From Chlorogloeopsis sp. ULAP01 (GTDB lineage Bacteria > Cyanobacteriota > Cyanobacteriia > Cyanobacteriales > Nostocaceae): 64,000 nt of DNA. Positions 10,348-20,983 of this stretch are shown piece after piece; positions within the stretch are counted from its first letter, which is position 1, and each line of letters begins with the position of its first letter. The stretch lies in NCBI RefSeq assembly GCF_030381805.1, contig NZ_JAUDRH010000015.1, forward strand, positions 194,522 to 258,521, written 5' to 3'. The notes under the pieces were generated by a model that was not told the DNA's origin, did not search any database, and worked only from the letters and a program-made list of their open reading frames with translations. The position numbers and the translations under genes are program-made.

Positions 10348-11739
10348 TTAAAACTCCGCATTTTCTGGTGTGCGTGGGAAGGGGATCACATCACGGATAT
10401 TTCCCATTCCTGTCATAAATTGCACAAGTCTTTCAAATCCCAATCCAAAGCCAGCATGAGGCACTGTACCATAACGACGTAAGTCAAGATACCACCACAA
10501 ATCTTCTGGCTTCATTCCTTGCGCTTGTATCCGCTTTTCCAACACTTCTAGTCGTTCTTCACGCTGCGATCCCCCGATAATTTCACCAATTTTGGGCGCG
10601 AGAATATCCATTGCGGCTACAGTTTTTTCATCGTCATTTAAGCGCATATAAAAGGCTTTTATTTGAGTTGGATAGTCGGTAACAATAACTGGCTTTTTGA
10701 ACATTTGCTCGCAGAGATAGCGTTCATGTTCTGATTGCAAATCTAAGCCCCAACTAACCGGATATTCAAACTTAACATCAGCTTTTTCTAAAAGTTTGAT
10801 TGCTTCTGTATAAGTAATGCGTTCAAATTGATTGTTAATAATATTATCTGCCGTTGCAACCACAGTGTTATCAATGCGCTGGTTAAAAAATTCCATGTCT
10901 TCTGGACATTTTTCCATCACATATTTGAATATATGTTTGAGAAACTCTTCAGCTAAATCCATATCACCGTGGAGATCGCAAAAAGCCATTTCTGGTTCAA
11001 TCATCCAGAATTCTGCTAAGTGGCGAGAGGTATTGGAGTTTTCGGCACGGAAAGTAGGGCCAAATGTGTAGACGTTGGTAAATGCCATCGCCATGATTTC
11101 GGCTTCTAATTGACCGCTAACTGTTAAATATGTCGGTCTACCAAAGAAGTCTTTACTATAGTCTACTGTTTGGTTTTCTGTGCGAGGAACGTTTTTCAAG
11201 TCTAAACTAGTGACATTGAAAAGTTCTCCCGCGCCTTCGCAGTCACTTGCTGTAATGATGGGAGTATGCACCCATAAAAAACCACGTTCTTGGAAAAATT
11301 GGTGAATAGCAGTAGCACAAGCATTACGGACGCGGAAAACTGCGCCAAAAGAATTGGTGCGCGATCGCAAATGTCCAATAGTGCGCAGAAACTCAAAAGA
11401 ATGACGTTTTTTCTGCAAAGGATAGGTTTCGGGATCAGCTTCTCCGTAGACTTCTAAGCTATCTGCTTTCAACTCAATGCGTTGTCCTTTCGCTGGAGAA
11501 GCTACCAACACCCCCGCTACTTCTACAGAGGTACCCGTATTTAATTTTTTGAGGATACCTTCGTAGTCTGGCAATTCTGCATTGATTACTACCTGCAAAT
11601 TAGCCAAACAAGAGCCGTCATTTACTTCAATAAAAGCAAAATCTTTTAATTCACGCTTTGTCCGAACCCAGCCTTGAATCTTAATTGATTCATCAGGCTG
11701 ACCATTTCTTAAGATTTCTGCAATCCTTCGAGCTACCAT
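10348..11739 (-). CDS. asnS: Asparaginyl-tRNA synthetase
   Basis: 463 residues, usual length for bacterial AsnRS. An N-terminal OB-fold anticodon-binding domain ([20 protein letters not shown]) precedes a class II core: motif 2 in [20 protein letters not shown], with [10 protein letters not shown], and motif 3 in [16 protein letters not shown]. It charges tRNA-Asn with asparagine using ATP. The start at ATG 11739 is preferred over an ATG at 11751 because the upstream gene stops at 11741 and [10 protein letters not shown] fits the family start. The near-abutting stop and start suggest co-transcription with the small upstream gene. Confidence 0.97.
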   Translation of the reverse strand: MVARRIAEILRNGQPDESIKIQGWVRTKRELKDFAFIEVNDGSCLANLQVVINAELPDYEGILKKLNTGTSVEVAGVLVASPAKGQRIELKADSLEVYGEADPETYPLQKKRHSFEFLRTIGHLRSRTNSFGAVFRVRNACATAIHQFFQERGFLWVHTPIITASDCEGAGELFNVTSLDLKNVPRTENQTVDYSKDFFGRPTYLTVSGQLEAEIMAMAFTNVYTFGPTFRAENSNTSRHLAEFWMIEPEMAFCDLHGDMDLAEEFLKHIFKYVMEKCPEDMEFFNQRIDNTVVATADNIINNQFERITYTEAIKLLEKADVKFEYPVSWGLDLQSEHERYLCEQMFKKPVIVTDYPTQIKAFYMRLNDDEKTVAAMDILAPKIGEIIGGSQREERLEVLEKRIQAQGMKPEDLWWYLDLRRYGTVPHAGFGLGFERLVQFMTGMGNIRDVIPFPRTPENAEF

Positions 11740-11740
11740 A

Positions 11741-12109
11741 TCATCCAGCACAAGACTTTAATATCCAGCCTATGATAACGCCCAATCCGCCGAAGCGGAC
11801 GGCTTGCCAAAAAGGATCTTTTAATCCACGCCAAGAAAACAGCTGGCTTTCTAAGCACACTTCTAGCACTTCCAATTGTTGTTGAATTTGCCGTAACTCG
11901 GCTTTCATTTCTGGCGTCAGATTTTTAGTTTGATTGAGCTGCTCAAACTGTTGTTGCAATTGTTTTTGTCGATGACTATCGCGTTTTACCTGCCTATAGC
12001 GCTGTTTTAATGCCCCAAGCGATCGCCCGACTTCCAACAGTTCTTGTTCAAAATCTAGTTCTGGATGTTCCTCGTCTGATGGTTCTCGTGATTTTGGAGG
12101 CTGCTTCAT
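11741..12109 (-). CDS. Small conserved coiled-coil protein with C-terminal membrane helix
   Basis: 122 residues. Residues 20-95 are rich in Gln, Glu, Leu and Lys with a heptad-like pattern ([20 protein letters not shown] and later [14 protein letters not shown]). Residues 105-118 ([17 protein letters not shown]) form one short membrane-type helix. I do not recognise a named family. It abuts asnS (its stop TGA is 1 nt before the asnS ATG), so both are probably on one transcript, but no link to translation can be inferred from that alone. Confidence 0.7.
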   Translation of the reverse strand: MKQPPKSREPSDEEHPELDFEQELLEVGRSLGALKQRYRQVKRDSHRQKQLQQQFEQLNQTKNLTPEMKAELRQIQQQLEVLEVCLESQLFSWRGLKDPFWQAVRFGGLGVIIGWILKSCAG

Positions 12110-12152
12110 TAAAGTAGTACAGTAAAGATAAATGCGACTTTGCTAAAAGTGT

Positions 12153-12440
12153 ATGTCTCAATTTACACAGCAGCCTCAAAACAGTCAACTGAATGACCAC
12201 ACGACCTTGGAGCTTGCCCAAGCTTTGATGGAGAAACTGAGCATCTCCCCTAACGATTGGCACCGCCTCAAATCTAATCGCAAAGCTCGCGCTAGCGAAC
12301 AACTAGCAGCAGCTCTTGTCTTCCTTCTTAAGGATCAACAACAAGAAGCTCTCACAAGATTAGAAGTGGCAACGGGATGGTTAGATCGCTCTATTACTGC
12401 ACCACCTTGCCCAACTCACGGACATAACAAAGATAGTTAA
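12153..12440 (+). CDS. Small conserved cyanobacterial protein (DUF6439-like)
   Basis: 95 residues, helical and soluble: TTLELAQALMEKLSISPNDW, then HRLKSNRKARASEQLAAALV and EALTRLEVATGWLDRSI. It resembles a small protein conserved across cyanobacteria, which I recall as DUF6439; the domain name is from memory and function is unknown. It is transcribed divergently from the coiled-coil gene with 43 nt between the starts, so the two share a short promoter region. Tandem TTAGTGG repeats begin at its stop codon. Confidence 0.72.
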   Translation: MSQFTQQPQNSQLNDHTTLELAQALMEKLSISPNDWHRLKSNRKARASEQLAAALVFLLKDQQQEALTRLEVATGWLDRSITAPPCPTHGHNKDS

Positions 12441-12570
12441 TGGTTAGTGGTTAGTGGTTAGTCGTTCACTATTAACTACTGTACGGGAGGCAGCGCGTTG
12501 CGGAGCCAGTGCGCCTTTACGGGTTAAGCAAGCGCGTCGAGTGCACCTGGCGTCGGGTTCCCCTACTAAC
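12441..12570. repeat. Tandem TTAGTGG repeats and intergenic repeat DNA
   Basis: Three heptamers of the TTAGTGG type (12441-12465) are followed by a GC-rich block (CAGCGCGTTGCGGAGCCAGT and GGGTTAAGCAAGCGCGTCGA) and then ACTAACCACTA, an inverted match to the first heptamers. The GC-rich block contrasts with the A/T-rich surroundings and looks like a dispersed intergenic repeat flanked by inverted heptamers. An open frame through it (12454-12768) is not a gene. Confidence 0.6.
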
Positions 12571-12577
12571 CACTATC

Positions 12578-13033
12578 CTAATTGCGTAATAGCGGTATCC
12601 GAAGTCGATGCTGATCTAATAATTTGCAAAGTCTTAACTCTGTACCCCTTTTGTTCCACTCTACTTGGTCAAAAATTTGATGTAAAATCGATAAACCACG
12701 ACCACTCTCTGCCTCATCCGAAGGCAAGAATTGTGATGGGTCAGTATCGCAATTGCATAGCGGAGTAAAACCCTTGCCTTGATCTGAGATAACCCACCAA
12801 TACTGATTATCTATTAAGGAAAAACGTACTACGACCTTTTTACTGGGGTCAAGGTTGTTGCCATGTTTGGCTGCATTAACTAAGGCTTCTTGGAGTCCTA
12901 GCCGCAATTCCGCTTGCATTTTGACTGGAATTTCTGCCAAGAGTAAATCTAGTATTGGACAGAGATATAGCGTTGAGGCAAAGCTAATTGTACCCCAATT
13001 ACGTCCGATTGGACGAAGTGAAATGGTAATCAC
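12578..13033 (-). CDS. RsbW-like serine kinase/ATPase (HATPase_c_2)
   Basis: 151 residues forming one GHKL ATPase domain. The N box is LQEALVNAAKHGN, the G1 box DQGKGF and the G2-like box SGRGLSILHQIFD. Proteins of this type act as anti-sigma factors or switch kinases that phosphorylate STAS-domain anti-anti-sigma partners. No partner gene is nearby, so the target is unknown. The order of the boxes is normal and the catalytic Asn and Asp are present. Confidence 0.82.
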   Translation of the reverse strand: MITISLRPIGRNWGTISFASTLYLCPILDLLLAEIPVKMQAELRLGLQEALVNAAKHGNNLDPSKKVVVRFSLIDNQYWWVISDQGKGFTPLCNCDTDPSQFLPSDEAESGRGLSILHQIFDQVEWNKRGTELRLCKLLDQHRLRIPLLRN

Positions 13034-13420
13034 AAGAGAAACCCCGCAGCTTCAGAGTTAGCTAGACATCAGTTTGGTGTCACAGGCACCCTGATTAAAT
13101 TTTGAGGTGGTCATGTTGCCTTCAAACTTAAGTCTTTAAAACTAAATTTTGAAAATGCCAGGGAGCATAAGCTCTCTTTTTGACATTGGGTTGTTCTCAT
13201 ATAAAACGGCCTAAATAAATCTGCTATTACAGTCAGCAACTCAAAAATGCTTTGTATACATGAACAAAAGAGTATTAACTTACTCTTTTAACTACCGACT
13301 TATATTTTTAGACAACCTAATTCACGTCTTCTGAGTAGCTCATACTACTTCTATTTATTATGAACAGAAGGATTATATTTTTACCTTAATTCTAGTTTAG
13401 CATTGTTACTATGCACTAGA
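13034..13420. other. Non-coding gap upstream of RsbW-like gene
   Basis: About 390 A/T-rich bases between the 3' end of rlmD and the 5' end of the RsbW-like gene, both on the minus strand. It must hold the RsbW-like promoter. I see no strong hairpin, repeat or gene remnant. Confidence 0.5.
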
Positions 13421-14836
13421 CTACAAATTTAAATTTTGAGTTTTTGTAAAGGTATCAGTACCTTCATCTATATGTGATAGCACAAGAAATGCTGCTGCTT
13501 CCACATGGGCGGTTTGAGGAAAGAAATCAGCTGGCTGGACAAGTTTAACGGTATAAACTCCATGCTTACAAAGTAATTTGAGGTCACGGGCAAGGGTTGT
13601 GGCTTTACAACTGACATAAACAATTCGCTGGGGTTGATTGGACAACAAAGTTTCTATAACTTGGCGATCGCATCCTTTACGTGGTGGATCTAGCAAAACA
13701 ATATCCGGTTTTATTTGCAATTGCGGCAGTATTTTTTCTACTTCTCCTGTAATAAAAGACACATTATTTATTTGGTTAGAGTGTGCATTTAAAATCGCCT
13801 GTTCCACTGCCTCTGGTTGTATTTCCAAACCGATCGCCTGGCGCACTTGTTTTGCCAAAGGCAAAGTCAATGTGCCAATGCCACAGTAGGCATCAAGTAA
13901 GACTTCATGCCCTTGGAGATTCAACTGTGATTGAATGACCTGTAACAATGCTTCCGCAGTCTCTGTATACACTTGAAAAAATGTGTCTGGTCGTACTTGA
14001 AACTCTAGCCCAGCAAATTTTTCTCGCAGGTAAGGAACACCAGCAACACAGCGAGTTTCAGATCCAAAGATGGAATTTGTGCGTTGAGAGTTCCGGTTTA
14101 AACAAACTCCCACTAAATCCGGATAACGCTTAAGCCATTCTTGTGCTTGATTTTTGATGCCTGGTAAATTCCAATCTTTCACCACTAAAGTTAGCAGGAT
14201 TTCTCCAGGGCGGCGACCGATGCGTAATCCAATGTGGCGTACTACCCCAGTGTGACTGTGTTCCTCATAGACTTGCCAACCCCGCTTTTGAATATCTTGT
14301 TTGACTTGAGCCAACAAAGGATTTAATCGCACATCTTGGACAGGGCATTGATTTAAATTGATTAATTGATGACTACCTTTTTGGTAGTAACCAGCTTGGA
14401 CATTTCCAGCTGCCGATAAACCAACAGGATAGGTGGCTTTATTACGGTAGCCCAAAGCACTCAAAGGAGCTAAAACCGGATTTACTGGTGGTTGTGCCAA
14501 ACCGCCAATACGTTCTAAAGCTTGAATAACTTGATTGCGTTTGGCTACTAGCTGATATTCATAATCGATATGCTGCCACTGGCATCCACCGCATTTATCG
14601 GCCACAATACAACTTGGGCGAATTCGGTGAGGAGAAGATTTTAACAATTGTTTAAGCTTACCGTGGGCAAATGTGGCTTTGACGTATACCAAGCGGACAA
14701 TAGCGCGATCGCCAGGCACAGTATCCGGCACGAACACCACCCGCTCCTGCGATCGTCCTACACCATCGCCTGTATCACTTAAATCAGTAATGTTAACTTC
14801 TATTAATTCGCCTTGTTTCCAAAGTGTGTCTGTCAT
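13421..14836 (-). CDS. rlmD: 23S rRNA (uracil-C5)-methyltransferase, RlmD/RumA family
   Basis: 471 residues. N-terminal TRAM RNA-binding domain (ITDLSDTGDGVGRSQERVVF), then an iron-sulphur cluster site of CIVADKCGGCQW plus a later Cys in NQCPVQD. The SAM methyltransferase core has LLDAYCGIGTLTLPLA, the DPPRKGCD motif and the catalytic Cys in IVYVSCKATTLARDL. The family methylates U1939 (or U747) of 23S rRNA at C5. Genome annotation often calls both types rlmD, and the exact target uridine cannot be told here. STRR-like repeats and C/T-rich DNA separate it from the divergent apcD. Confidence 0.92.
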   Translation of the reverse strand: MTDTLWKQGELIEVNITDLSDTGDGVGRSQERVVFVPDTVPGDRAIVRLVYVKATFAHGKLKQLLKSSPHRIRPSCIVADKCGGCQWQHIDYEYQLVAKRNQVIQALERIGGLAQPPVNPVLAPLSALGYRNKATYPVGLSAAGNVQAGYYQKGSHQLINLNQCPVQDVRLNPLLAQVKQDIQKRGWQVYEEHSHTGVVRHIGLRIGRRPGEILLTLVVKDWNLPGIKNQAQEWLKRYPDLVGVCLNRNSQRTNSIFGSETRCVAGVPYLREKFAGLEFQVRPDTFFQVYTETAEALLQVIQSQLNLQGHEVLLDAYCGIGTLTLPLAKQVRQAIGLEIQPEAVEQAILNAHSNQINNVSFITGEVEKILPQLQIKPDIVLLDPPRKGCDRQVIETLLSNQPQRIVYVSCKATTLARDLKLLCKHGVYTVKLVQPADFFPQTAHVEAAAFLVLSHIDEGTDTFTKTQNLNL

Positions 14837-14995
14837 TAGTTCTTTGTTATTAGTTATTGGTCATTAGTTAGTGGTTACTATAGTTAGTTGTTCTCCCCAT
14901 CTCCCCATCTCCCACTCTCCTTGTCTCCCACTCTTCCCTTGTGTCTACAAGACTCGTTAAACTAGCAAATAATAAATCTTGTGATTTAAATAATC
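14837..14995. repeat. Short repeats and C/T-rich tract upstream of apcD
   Basis: TTAGT-type short repeats (14838-14878) are followed by CTCCCCATCTCCCCATCTCC-type C/T-rich DNA (14892-14940). The divergent promoters of rlmD and apcD must lie here or between the tract and the apcD ATG (14996). Confidence 0.55.
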
Positions 14996-15481
14996 ATGAC
15001 TGTAGTAAGCCAAGTTATTCTCAAAGCCGACGACGAACTGCGTTATCCCAGCAGTGGTGAACTCAAAAGTATTAAAGACTTTTTGCAAACAGGTGAACAA
15101 CGGGTACGTATTGCCAACACCCTGGCTGAAAACGAAAAAAAAATCGTGCAGGAAGCTACTAAACAGCTTTGGCAGAAGCGCCCCGACTTTATTGCGCCAG
15201 GAGGCAATGCTTACGGAGAGCGCCAGCGTGCTCTATGTATCCGCGACTTTGGCTGGTACTTGCGCCTAATTACCTATGGCGTGCTTGCTGGTGATAAAGA
15301 ACCAATTGAAAAAATTGGTTTGGTAGGCGTTCGGGAAATGTACAATTCTCTGGGCGTTCCCGTGCCTGGAATGGTTGAAGCCATTAACTGTTTGAAGAAA
15401 GCCTCCCTGGATCTACTCACTGCTGAAGACGCCATCGAAGCTGCCCCTTACTTTGATTACATCATCCAAGCAATGTCTTAA
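14996..15481 (+). CDS. apcD: Allophycocyanin alpha-B chain
   Basis: 161 residues, standard length for an allophycocyanin chain. The chromophore-binding Cys is in [20 protein letters not shown], where phycocyanobilin attaches. [20 protein letters not shown] and [20 protein letters not shown] distinguish it from the main ApcA chain and match ApcD as I know it. ApcD sits in the phycobilisome core as a terminal emitter that helps pass energy to the photosystems, notably photosystem I. It stands alone, away from apcABC, as is common for apcD. Confidence 0.93.
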   Translation: MTVVSQVILKADDELRYPSSGELKSIKDFLQTGEQRVRIANTLAENEKKIVQEATKQLWQKRPDFIAPGGNAYGERQRALCIRDFGWYLRLITYGVLAGDKEPIEKIGLVGVREMYNSLGVPVPGMVEAINCLKKASLDLLTAEDAIEAAPYFDYIIQAMS

Positions 15482-16763
15482 TCCAAAGTAAGTTCTGACG
15501 CTATCTTTGTGTGGACTTCTGCTACTCTAAAATTCAGTGCAGAGTACTAGCACCTGAAATTTATCATATTTGTTAATACCATCATATCTCCCCACACTTG
15601 TAGTGGCTCTGGCAGAATTTTTGTCAAGTTACTAACCAGTTGTGGGGAAATTTTGTAGTCTACAGAAGCAGTCAAATTATTTCTTGGTTTAAGAGAAACA
15701 ATTGGCAGGGAAAGCAGCGTACCATTGTCACTTAGTCTACTATTTAGCAAATCAGGCTTTGCTGATTTGATGGCGTGACAATAATTTTGCCAGAGCCAAA
15801 ACCCTTAGGTAGACGCGATGTATTACATCAGGGCATCCAAATTCAAACCGCGATTGGGCAACACCCCAGATCATGTAGACAACAAAAATGCCAACAGCAT
15901 TCTTAAGAAGGCTATCGGCAATCAGTGTGTTCCCTATTATTGACTCGGCTAGAGTTCAGTTATCTTATATTGTCTTTATTAGCCAATCATAGGGATAGGA
16001 TCTCAATCATATATAATTGTGATTTTTATCACAACATCATTTTAAGCGCTTTTTAAGCGTCTGATATTCAAACTTAATGTCTACAGCCAAATAACTTGTC
16101 GATATCAAAAAACTTTCTTGACAGAACGAGTGATACTATTTCACGAAAAGGCTGATATGGATGTACCCCACCGCCTACGGCACCTCCCCTTACTAAGGGG
16201 AGGTTGGGAGGGGTTGAATATGAATCACTCAAAAAGTGAAATGGTATGAGTAGCAGGCATTGCAAACATTTTTGTAACCAAACAAGCTTTAATCCCACAG
16301 AAGAAGCTTGCGATCGCAAAAATGCACTAATCGTGCTGGTTGTTTTGAACAATGGTGCGATCGCGTTTTTACTATTGGGAAAATTAATTTTTGTTACAAG
16401 TACTATGATTTAAGTTTTGAATATACTTGTAATAAACCTCATCACATTGATAGTTGCAATCGCGAGAGTTCCCCTCACAACTACAAATGCAAACATAGTC
16501 AATAGATTTGTCCAAATTCAGATTTCAGCAAGTGTAACTTTGCCAAATCAAGAAGAAGATTGAGTTTATCGTATTTATACTTACATATACTTGTCAGTTA
16601 TACTTAGTTGACTAAATATACAAAATAATCAATTCTCTAGTAATCGTGAAAATACCTAATAATTTCCACTGATTTAGATAGATAAACCAAGATTTAAGTA
16701 CTTTACGGTAATGGTTCAGAAATCGATACAATAGACCTTTGTCCCCTTGGCGCATGACTTAAT
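15482..16763. other. Long intergenic region between apcD and purL
   Basis: No intact gene over about 1.28 kb. A minus-strand frame at about 15752-15950 (with AVGIFVVYMIWGVAQ, a membrane-helix-like run) and the adjacent 15547-15750 frame may be remnants of genes, but I recognise neither. A MITE-like element lies at 16133-16247. A HIP1 site is at 16358. The last 200 bases must hold the purL promoter. Confidence 0.5.
16133..16247. mobile_element. MITE-like element, complete copy
   Basis: 115 bp with terminal inverted repeats: ATACTATTTCAC at 16133-16144 and GTGAAATGGTAT at 16236-16247 (11 of 12 match as inverse complement). It holds a perfect 10-bp-arm palindrome around C at 16193 (CCTCCCCTTA, then TAAGGGGAGG). 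The first 86 bp recur at 63915-64000 with one difference. It has no coding capacity, as expected for a non-autonomous element moved by a transposase elsewhere. Confidence 0.75.
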
Positions 16764-19190
16764 ATGACCACCACCTCCGAAGTTCCCTTCTCTCCCGAAG
16801 AAATTGCATCTGAAGGTATTAAGCCTGAAGAATATCAAGAAATTGTGCGGCGGTTAGGACGTCATCCAAACAAAGCTGAATTGGGAATGTTTGGAGTCAT
16901 GTGGTCAGAACATTGCTGTTACAAAAATTCTCGGCCTTTATTAAAACAATTTCCCACTACAGGCGATCGCATTCTAGTTGGACCCGGTGAAAATGCTGGT
17001 GTTGTAGACTTAGGTGATGGATTGCGGCTGGCGTTTAAAATAGAATCTCACAATCACCCTTCTGCTGTAGAACCTTTCCAAGGAGCTGCGACAGGCGTAG
17101 GAGGGATTCTCCGTGATATCTTTACAATGGGTGCGCGTCCCATTGCCATATTAAACTCCCTCCGCTTCGGTTCTTTAAAAGATGCAAAAACCCAAAGGCT
17201 TTTTAGTGGTGTGGTAGCAGGTATCAGCCACTATGGTAACTGTGTTGGTGTACCTACCATTGGCGGTGAAGTATACTTTGACCCCGCTTATTCCGGCAAT
17301 CCTCTGGTGAACGTTATGGCATTAGGATTGATGGAAACTTCAGAAATCGTTAAATCTGGAGCTTCTGGGATCGGAAATCCCGTGCTTTATGTCGGTTCCA
17401 CCACGGGGCGCGATGGCATGGGAGGTGCGAGCTTTGCCAGTGCTGAACTTAGTAACGCATCATTAGACGATCGCCCGGCAGTACAAGTAGGCGATCCCTT
17501 TTTAGAAAAGTCACTAATTGAAGCTTGCTTGGAAGCTTTTAAAACAGGTGTAGTTGTTGCTGCGCAGGATATGGGTGCAGCTGGCATTACCTGTTCTACC
17601 TCAGAAATGGCAGCCAAAGGTGGCGTGGGAATTGAATTCGATTTAGATAAAGTTCCTGTCAGAGAATTTGGGATGGTTCCCTATGAATACTTGCTTTCCG
17701 AGTCCCAAGAAAGAATGCTATTTGTTGCCCAAAAGGGGCGCGAACAAGAATTAATTGATATCTTTCACCGTTGGGGACTGCATGCGGTTGTTGCCGGTAC
17801 TGTAATTGCCGAACCAGTAGTGCGGATTCTATTTCGAGGCAAAGTTGCAGCAGAAATCCCTGCTACGGCTTTGGCAGAAAATACTCCTTTGTATGAGCGA
17901 GAAGTTTTGGCAGAACCACCAGAATATGTACGTCAAGCTTGGGAATGGACACCTAATTCTCTCCCTGCCTGCACAATGGCTGGGATTAATATTCAGGGAC
18001 GCCAGTATAATTGGAATGATATTCTACTAACTTTGCTAGATACTCCGACGATCGCCTCCAAACGTTGGGTTTATCGCCAGTACGATCATCAAGTACAGAA
18101 CAACACCGTGATGTTACCTGGTGGCGCAGATGCTGCCGTGATTAGGTTGCGTCCCCTTAAAAAAGAGGACACGGGGACACAGGGACACGGTGACACGGGG
18201 AATATGTTTGATAATTTCTCCGCGTCTCACCCTCTCCGCGTCTGTGCGTCTTCTTACAAATGCGGTGTAGCAGCAACTGTAGACTGCAATCCTCGCTACG
18301 TTTATCTCGATCCTTATGAGGGGGCGAAAGCAGTAGTAGCAGAAGCAGCACGTAATCTTAGTTGTGTCGGTGCGGAACCATTGGCAGTCACTGATAACCT
18401 TAATTTTGGTAGCCCAGAGAAACCAATTGGTTACTGGCAATTAGCTGAAGCTTGTCGCGGATTGGCGGAAGGGTGTCGAGAAATGGCAACCCCAGTTACA
18501 GGCGGTAATGTTTCTCTGTACAACGAAACTCTTGATTCTCAAGGGCTACCCCAACCTATTTATCCAACTCCTGTTGTCGGAATGGTGGGTTTGATTCCCG
18601 ATTTGAGCAAAATTTGCGGTCAAGCTTGGCAAGCAGAAGGCGATGTAATTTATTTATTGGGTGGATTATCTTCTGATTCCACTTTAGGTGGTTCAGAGTA
18701 TTTAGCGACTATTCACAATACTATTGCTGGAAAACCACCACGGGTAGATTTTGAATTGGAACGGCGGGTGCAAAAAGTTTGTCGTGAGGGAATTCGTCAA
18801 GATTGGATACGTTCAGCTCATGATTGTGCTGAGGGTGGTTTGGTAACTGCCATTGCTGAAAGTTGTATAACTAGCAAACTTGGTGCAGTAGTTAACTTAG
18901 ATTTAGCTGAAAATAATTCCCGACGACTAGATGAAGTGCTGTTTGGTGAAGGTGGTGCGCGAATAGTAGTTTCCGTAACGCCAGAACAACAAGATATTTG
19001 GGAATCTTACTTACGAGAAAATCTTGCTCAAGAGTGGCAAAAACTGGGTAAAGTTGGGAATTCCGAAATGGGTTTGCGGGTTTTATCCTCTGATAAGCAA
19101 ACTTTAATAAACGTTAGGATTGAGGTGATGAGCGATCGCTACTTCAATGCGATTGAAAAACGTTTAGCCATGTCTACTGCGACTCCTTAA
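16764..19190 (+). CDS. purL: Phosphoribosylformylglycinamidine synthase subunit PurL, with an internal insertion
   Basis: 808 residues, longer than the roughly 740-780 usual for the small (Bacillus-type) PurL. Recognised by [60 protein letters not shown] and GGNVSLYNE. It converts FGAR to FGAM with ATP and ammonia supplied by PurQ/PurS in purine synthesis. Residues about 467-500 (DNA 18163-18258) are an extra block, [15 protein letters not shown] and following, built from repeated GGACACGGG and CTCCGCGTCT words that look like intergenic repeat DNA. The reading frame is kept on both sides, so the protein may be functional with a surface loop. purF follows in the same direction. Confidence 0.95.
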   Translation: MTTTSEVPFSPEEIASEGIKPEEYQEIVRRLGRHPNKAELGMFGVMWSEHCCYKNSRPLLKQFPTTGDRILVGPGENAGVVDLGDGLRLAFKIESHNHPSAVEPFQGAATGVGGILRDIFTMGARPIAILNSLRFGSLKDAKTQRLFSGVVAGISHYGNCVGVPTIGGEVYFDPAYSGNPLVNVMALGLMETSEIVKSGASGIGNPVLYVGSTTGRDGMGGASFASAELSNASLDDRPAVQVGDPFLEKSLIEACLEAFKTGVVVAAQDMGAAGITCSTSEMAAKGGVGIEFDLDKVPVREFGMVPYEYLLSESQERMLFVAQKGREQELIDIFHRWGLHAVVAGTVIAEPVVRILFRGKVAAEIPATALAENTPLYEREVLAEPPEYVRQAWEWTPNSLPACTMAGINIQGRQYNWNDILLTLLDTPTIASKRWVYRQYDHQVQNNTVMLPGGADAAVIRLRPLKKEDTGTQGHGDTGNMFDNFSASHPLRVCASSYKCGVAATVDCNPRYVYLDPYEGAKAVVAEAARNLSCVGAEPLAVTDNLNFGSPEKPIGYWQLAEACRGLAEGCREMATPVTGGNVSLYNETLDSQGLPQPIYPTPVVGMVGLIPDLSKICGQAWQAEGDVIYLLGGLSSDSTLGGSEYLATIHNTIAGKPPRVDFELERRVQKVCREGIRQDWIRSAHDCAEGGLVTAIAESCITSKLGAVVNLDLAENNSRRLDEVLFGEGGARIVVSVTPEQQDIWESYLRENLAQEWQKLGKVGNSEMGLRVLSSDKQTLINVRIEVMSDRYFNAIEKRLAMSTATP
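18163..18258 (+). repeat. Repeat-derived in-frame insertion inside purL
   Basis: A run of related words (GGACACGGGGACACAGGGAC, then ACGGTGACACGGGG) is followed by a second run (CTCCGCGTCTCACCCTCTCC, then GCGTCTGTGCGTC). Such words resemble intergenic repeats of filamentous cyanobacteria. In Bacillus PurL the two flanking conserved segments are only a few residues apart, from memory. The sequence on both sides is ordinary conserved PurL. Confidence 0.7.
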
Positions 19191-19385
19191 CTCTATTACT
19201 TACAGAGTTAGAAATAAGAAGTTGAAAGTAAAGGTTTTAACTAATAACTCATCACTTGTACTGGCTACCACAAGCGTAATTAAGGTACTGTTTTAATGGA
19301 TGGTTAATTTTTTATTAATCATCACACAACTATCCCTTTACATAATCCTAGTGACTTGACACCCCCGACCAGGAGCAAAGCGAGC

Positions 19386-20882
19386 ATGATCCCCAAACAT
19401 AGCGTCACTTCGGATGACTACCCCCGACAGAACAACTTAATGAACGATCAACAAACTCGAACAGACAAGCCAGAAGAAGCTTGTGGTGTATTTGGCATTT
19501 ATGCACCAGGAGAAGACGTTGCCAAACTCACCTACTTTGGATTGTATGCTCTCCAGCACCGGGGGCAAGAATCGGCTGGCATTGCCACATTTGAGGGTGA
19601 GCAAGTACACTTGCACAAAGATATGGGATTGGTATCCCAAGTCTTTAATGAAACTAATTTGAGTGATTTACCTGGCAGTATAGCTGTTGGTCACACTCGT
19701 TATTCCACCACAGGTTCTAGCCGCAAAGTTAATGCCCAACCAGCCCTAGTTGATACTCGTTTAGGGAAAATAGTGCTAGCACATAATGGCAATTTAGTCA
19801 ACGTTGCACAATTGCGGGAAGAGTTACTGCAAAAAAACTGCAACTTAGTCACTACAACTGATTCAGAGATGATTGCTTTTGCGATCGCCGAAGAAGTCAA
19901 CGTAGGTAGAGATTGGTTAGAAGGTTGCATTAAAGCTTTTGGTCGTTGTCAGGGAGCTTTTAGTTTAGTCATAGGCACGCCCAGTGGTGTCATGGGTGTT
20001 CGCGATCCCAATGGTATTCGTCCCCTCGTCATTGGTATTTTGGAAAGCGATCCAGTGCGTTACGTCCTTGCTTCTGAAACTTGTGCTTTAGATATCATCG
20101 GTGCCGAATTTCTGCGGGATGTGCAACCAGGTGAGCTAGTTTGGATTACAGAAGAGGGTTTGACTTCCTATCATTGGTACCAACAGCCACAACGTAAGTT
20201 GTGTATCTTTGAGATGATTTACTTTGCCCGCCCTGATAGCGTGATGCGGGGAGAAAGTTTATACAGCTACCGGATGCGATTAGGGCGGCACCTAGCAGAA
20301 GAATCACCCACAGAAGCCGATATCGTCATTGGTGTTCCTGATTCTGGTGTACCAGCAGCTATTGGATTTTCTCAAGCTTCCGGCATCCCTTATGCGGAAG
20401 GACTGATCAAAAATCGCTATGTGGGGCGCACTTTTATTCAGCCTACCCAATCTATGCGTGAGTCGGGCATTCGCATGAAACTAAACCCACTCAAAGACGT
20501 GTTATATGGCAAACGAGTTGTAATTGTAGATGACTCAATTGTGCGCGGCACGACTAGCCGAAAATTGGTCAAAACCTTGCGTGAAGCCGGTGCGCTAGAG
20601 GTACATATGCGAATTTCCTCGCCGCCGGTAACTCATCCCTGCTTCTACGGCATTGATACTGATACCCAGGATCAACTGATCGCTGCAACTAAATCAGTAG
20701 AGGAAATAACCAAGCAGCTAGAGGTAGACAGTCTTGCCTATCTCAGCTGGCAGGGAATGCTCGCAGCAACACGAGAAGATCCACAAAGCTTTTGCTCTGC
20801 TTGCTTCACAGGAGATTATCCGATTCCTGTGCCAGAACCAATGAAGCGTACTAAGCTGATGTTGGAAAAAGTGGTGGTGTAA
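19386..20882 (+). CDS. purF: Amidophosphoribosyltransferase
   Basis: 498 residues. The mature N-terminal nucleophile Cys lies in EEACGVFGIYAPGEDVAKL, after a propeptide of about 33 residues that must be removed. The glutaminase domain (LYALQHRGQESAGI, TDSEMIAFAI) is followed by the phosphoribosyltransferase domain with the PRPP site VVIVDDSIVRGTTSRK. It makes phosphoribosylamine from PRPP and glutamine, the first step of purine synthesis. The start at ATG 19386 has AGGAG 10 nt upstream; an upstream ATG at 19356 lacks such a site. It lies 195 nt downstream of purL on the same strand. Confidence 0.96.
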   Translation: MIPKHSVTSDDYPRQNNLMNDQQTRTDKPEEACGVFGIYAPGEDVAKLTYFGLYALQHRGQESAGIATFEGEQVHLHKDMGLVSQVFNETNLSDLPGSIAVGHTRYSTTGSSRKVNAQPALVDTRLGKIVLAHNGNLVNVAQLREELLQKNCNLVTTTDSEMIAFAIAEEVNVGRDWLEGCIKAFGRCQGAFSLVIGTPSGVMGVRDPNGIRPLVIGILESDPVRYVLASETCALDIIGAEFLRDVQPGELVWITEEGLTSYHWYQQPQRKLCIFEMIYFARPDSVMRGESLYSYRMRLGRHLAEESPTEADIVIGVPDSGVPAAIGFSQASGIPYAEGLIKNRYVGRTFIQPTQSMRESGIRMKLNPLKDVLYGKRVVIVDDSIVRGTTSRKLVKTLREAGALEVHMRISSPPVTHPCFYGIDTDTQDQLIAATKSVEEITKQLEVDSLAYLSWQGMLAATREDPQSFCSACFTGDYPIPVPEPMKRTKLMLEKVVV

Positions 20883-20885
20883 GTT

Positions 20886-20980
20886 AGGGATCGGGGACAG
20901 GTGACTAGGGACTTGGAAAGAAGCTCCAGGGACAGAGGGGCTTCAGGAGCACCAGGAGCAATACCCAATCCCCGATCCCC
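20886..20980. terminator. Large inverted repeat between convergent purF and a small gene
   Basis: GGGATCGGGGA (20887-20897) pairs perfectly with TCCCCGATCCC (20969-20979), enclosing about 70 nt of GGGAC/CAGGAG-rich DNA. The position between the 3' ends of two convergent genes suits a bidirectional transcription barrier. The words also match the intergenic repeat type. Confidence 0.5.
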
Positions 20981-20983
20981 AAT

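Noticed and set aside
12454..12768. 104-codon plus-strand frame
   Set aside because: Lies in tandem repeat DNA and antisense to the RsbW-like gene.
16074..16352. 92-codon minus-strand frame
   Set aside because: Crosses the MITE-like element; its sequence is that of the repeat, not a protein family.
18114..18440. Minus-strand frames of 64-108 codons inside purL
   Set aside because: Antisense shadows of the repeat insertion in purL.
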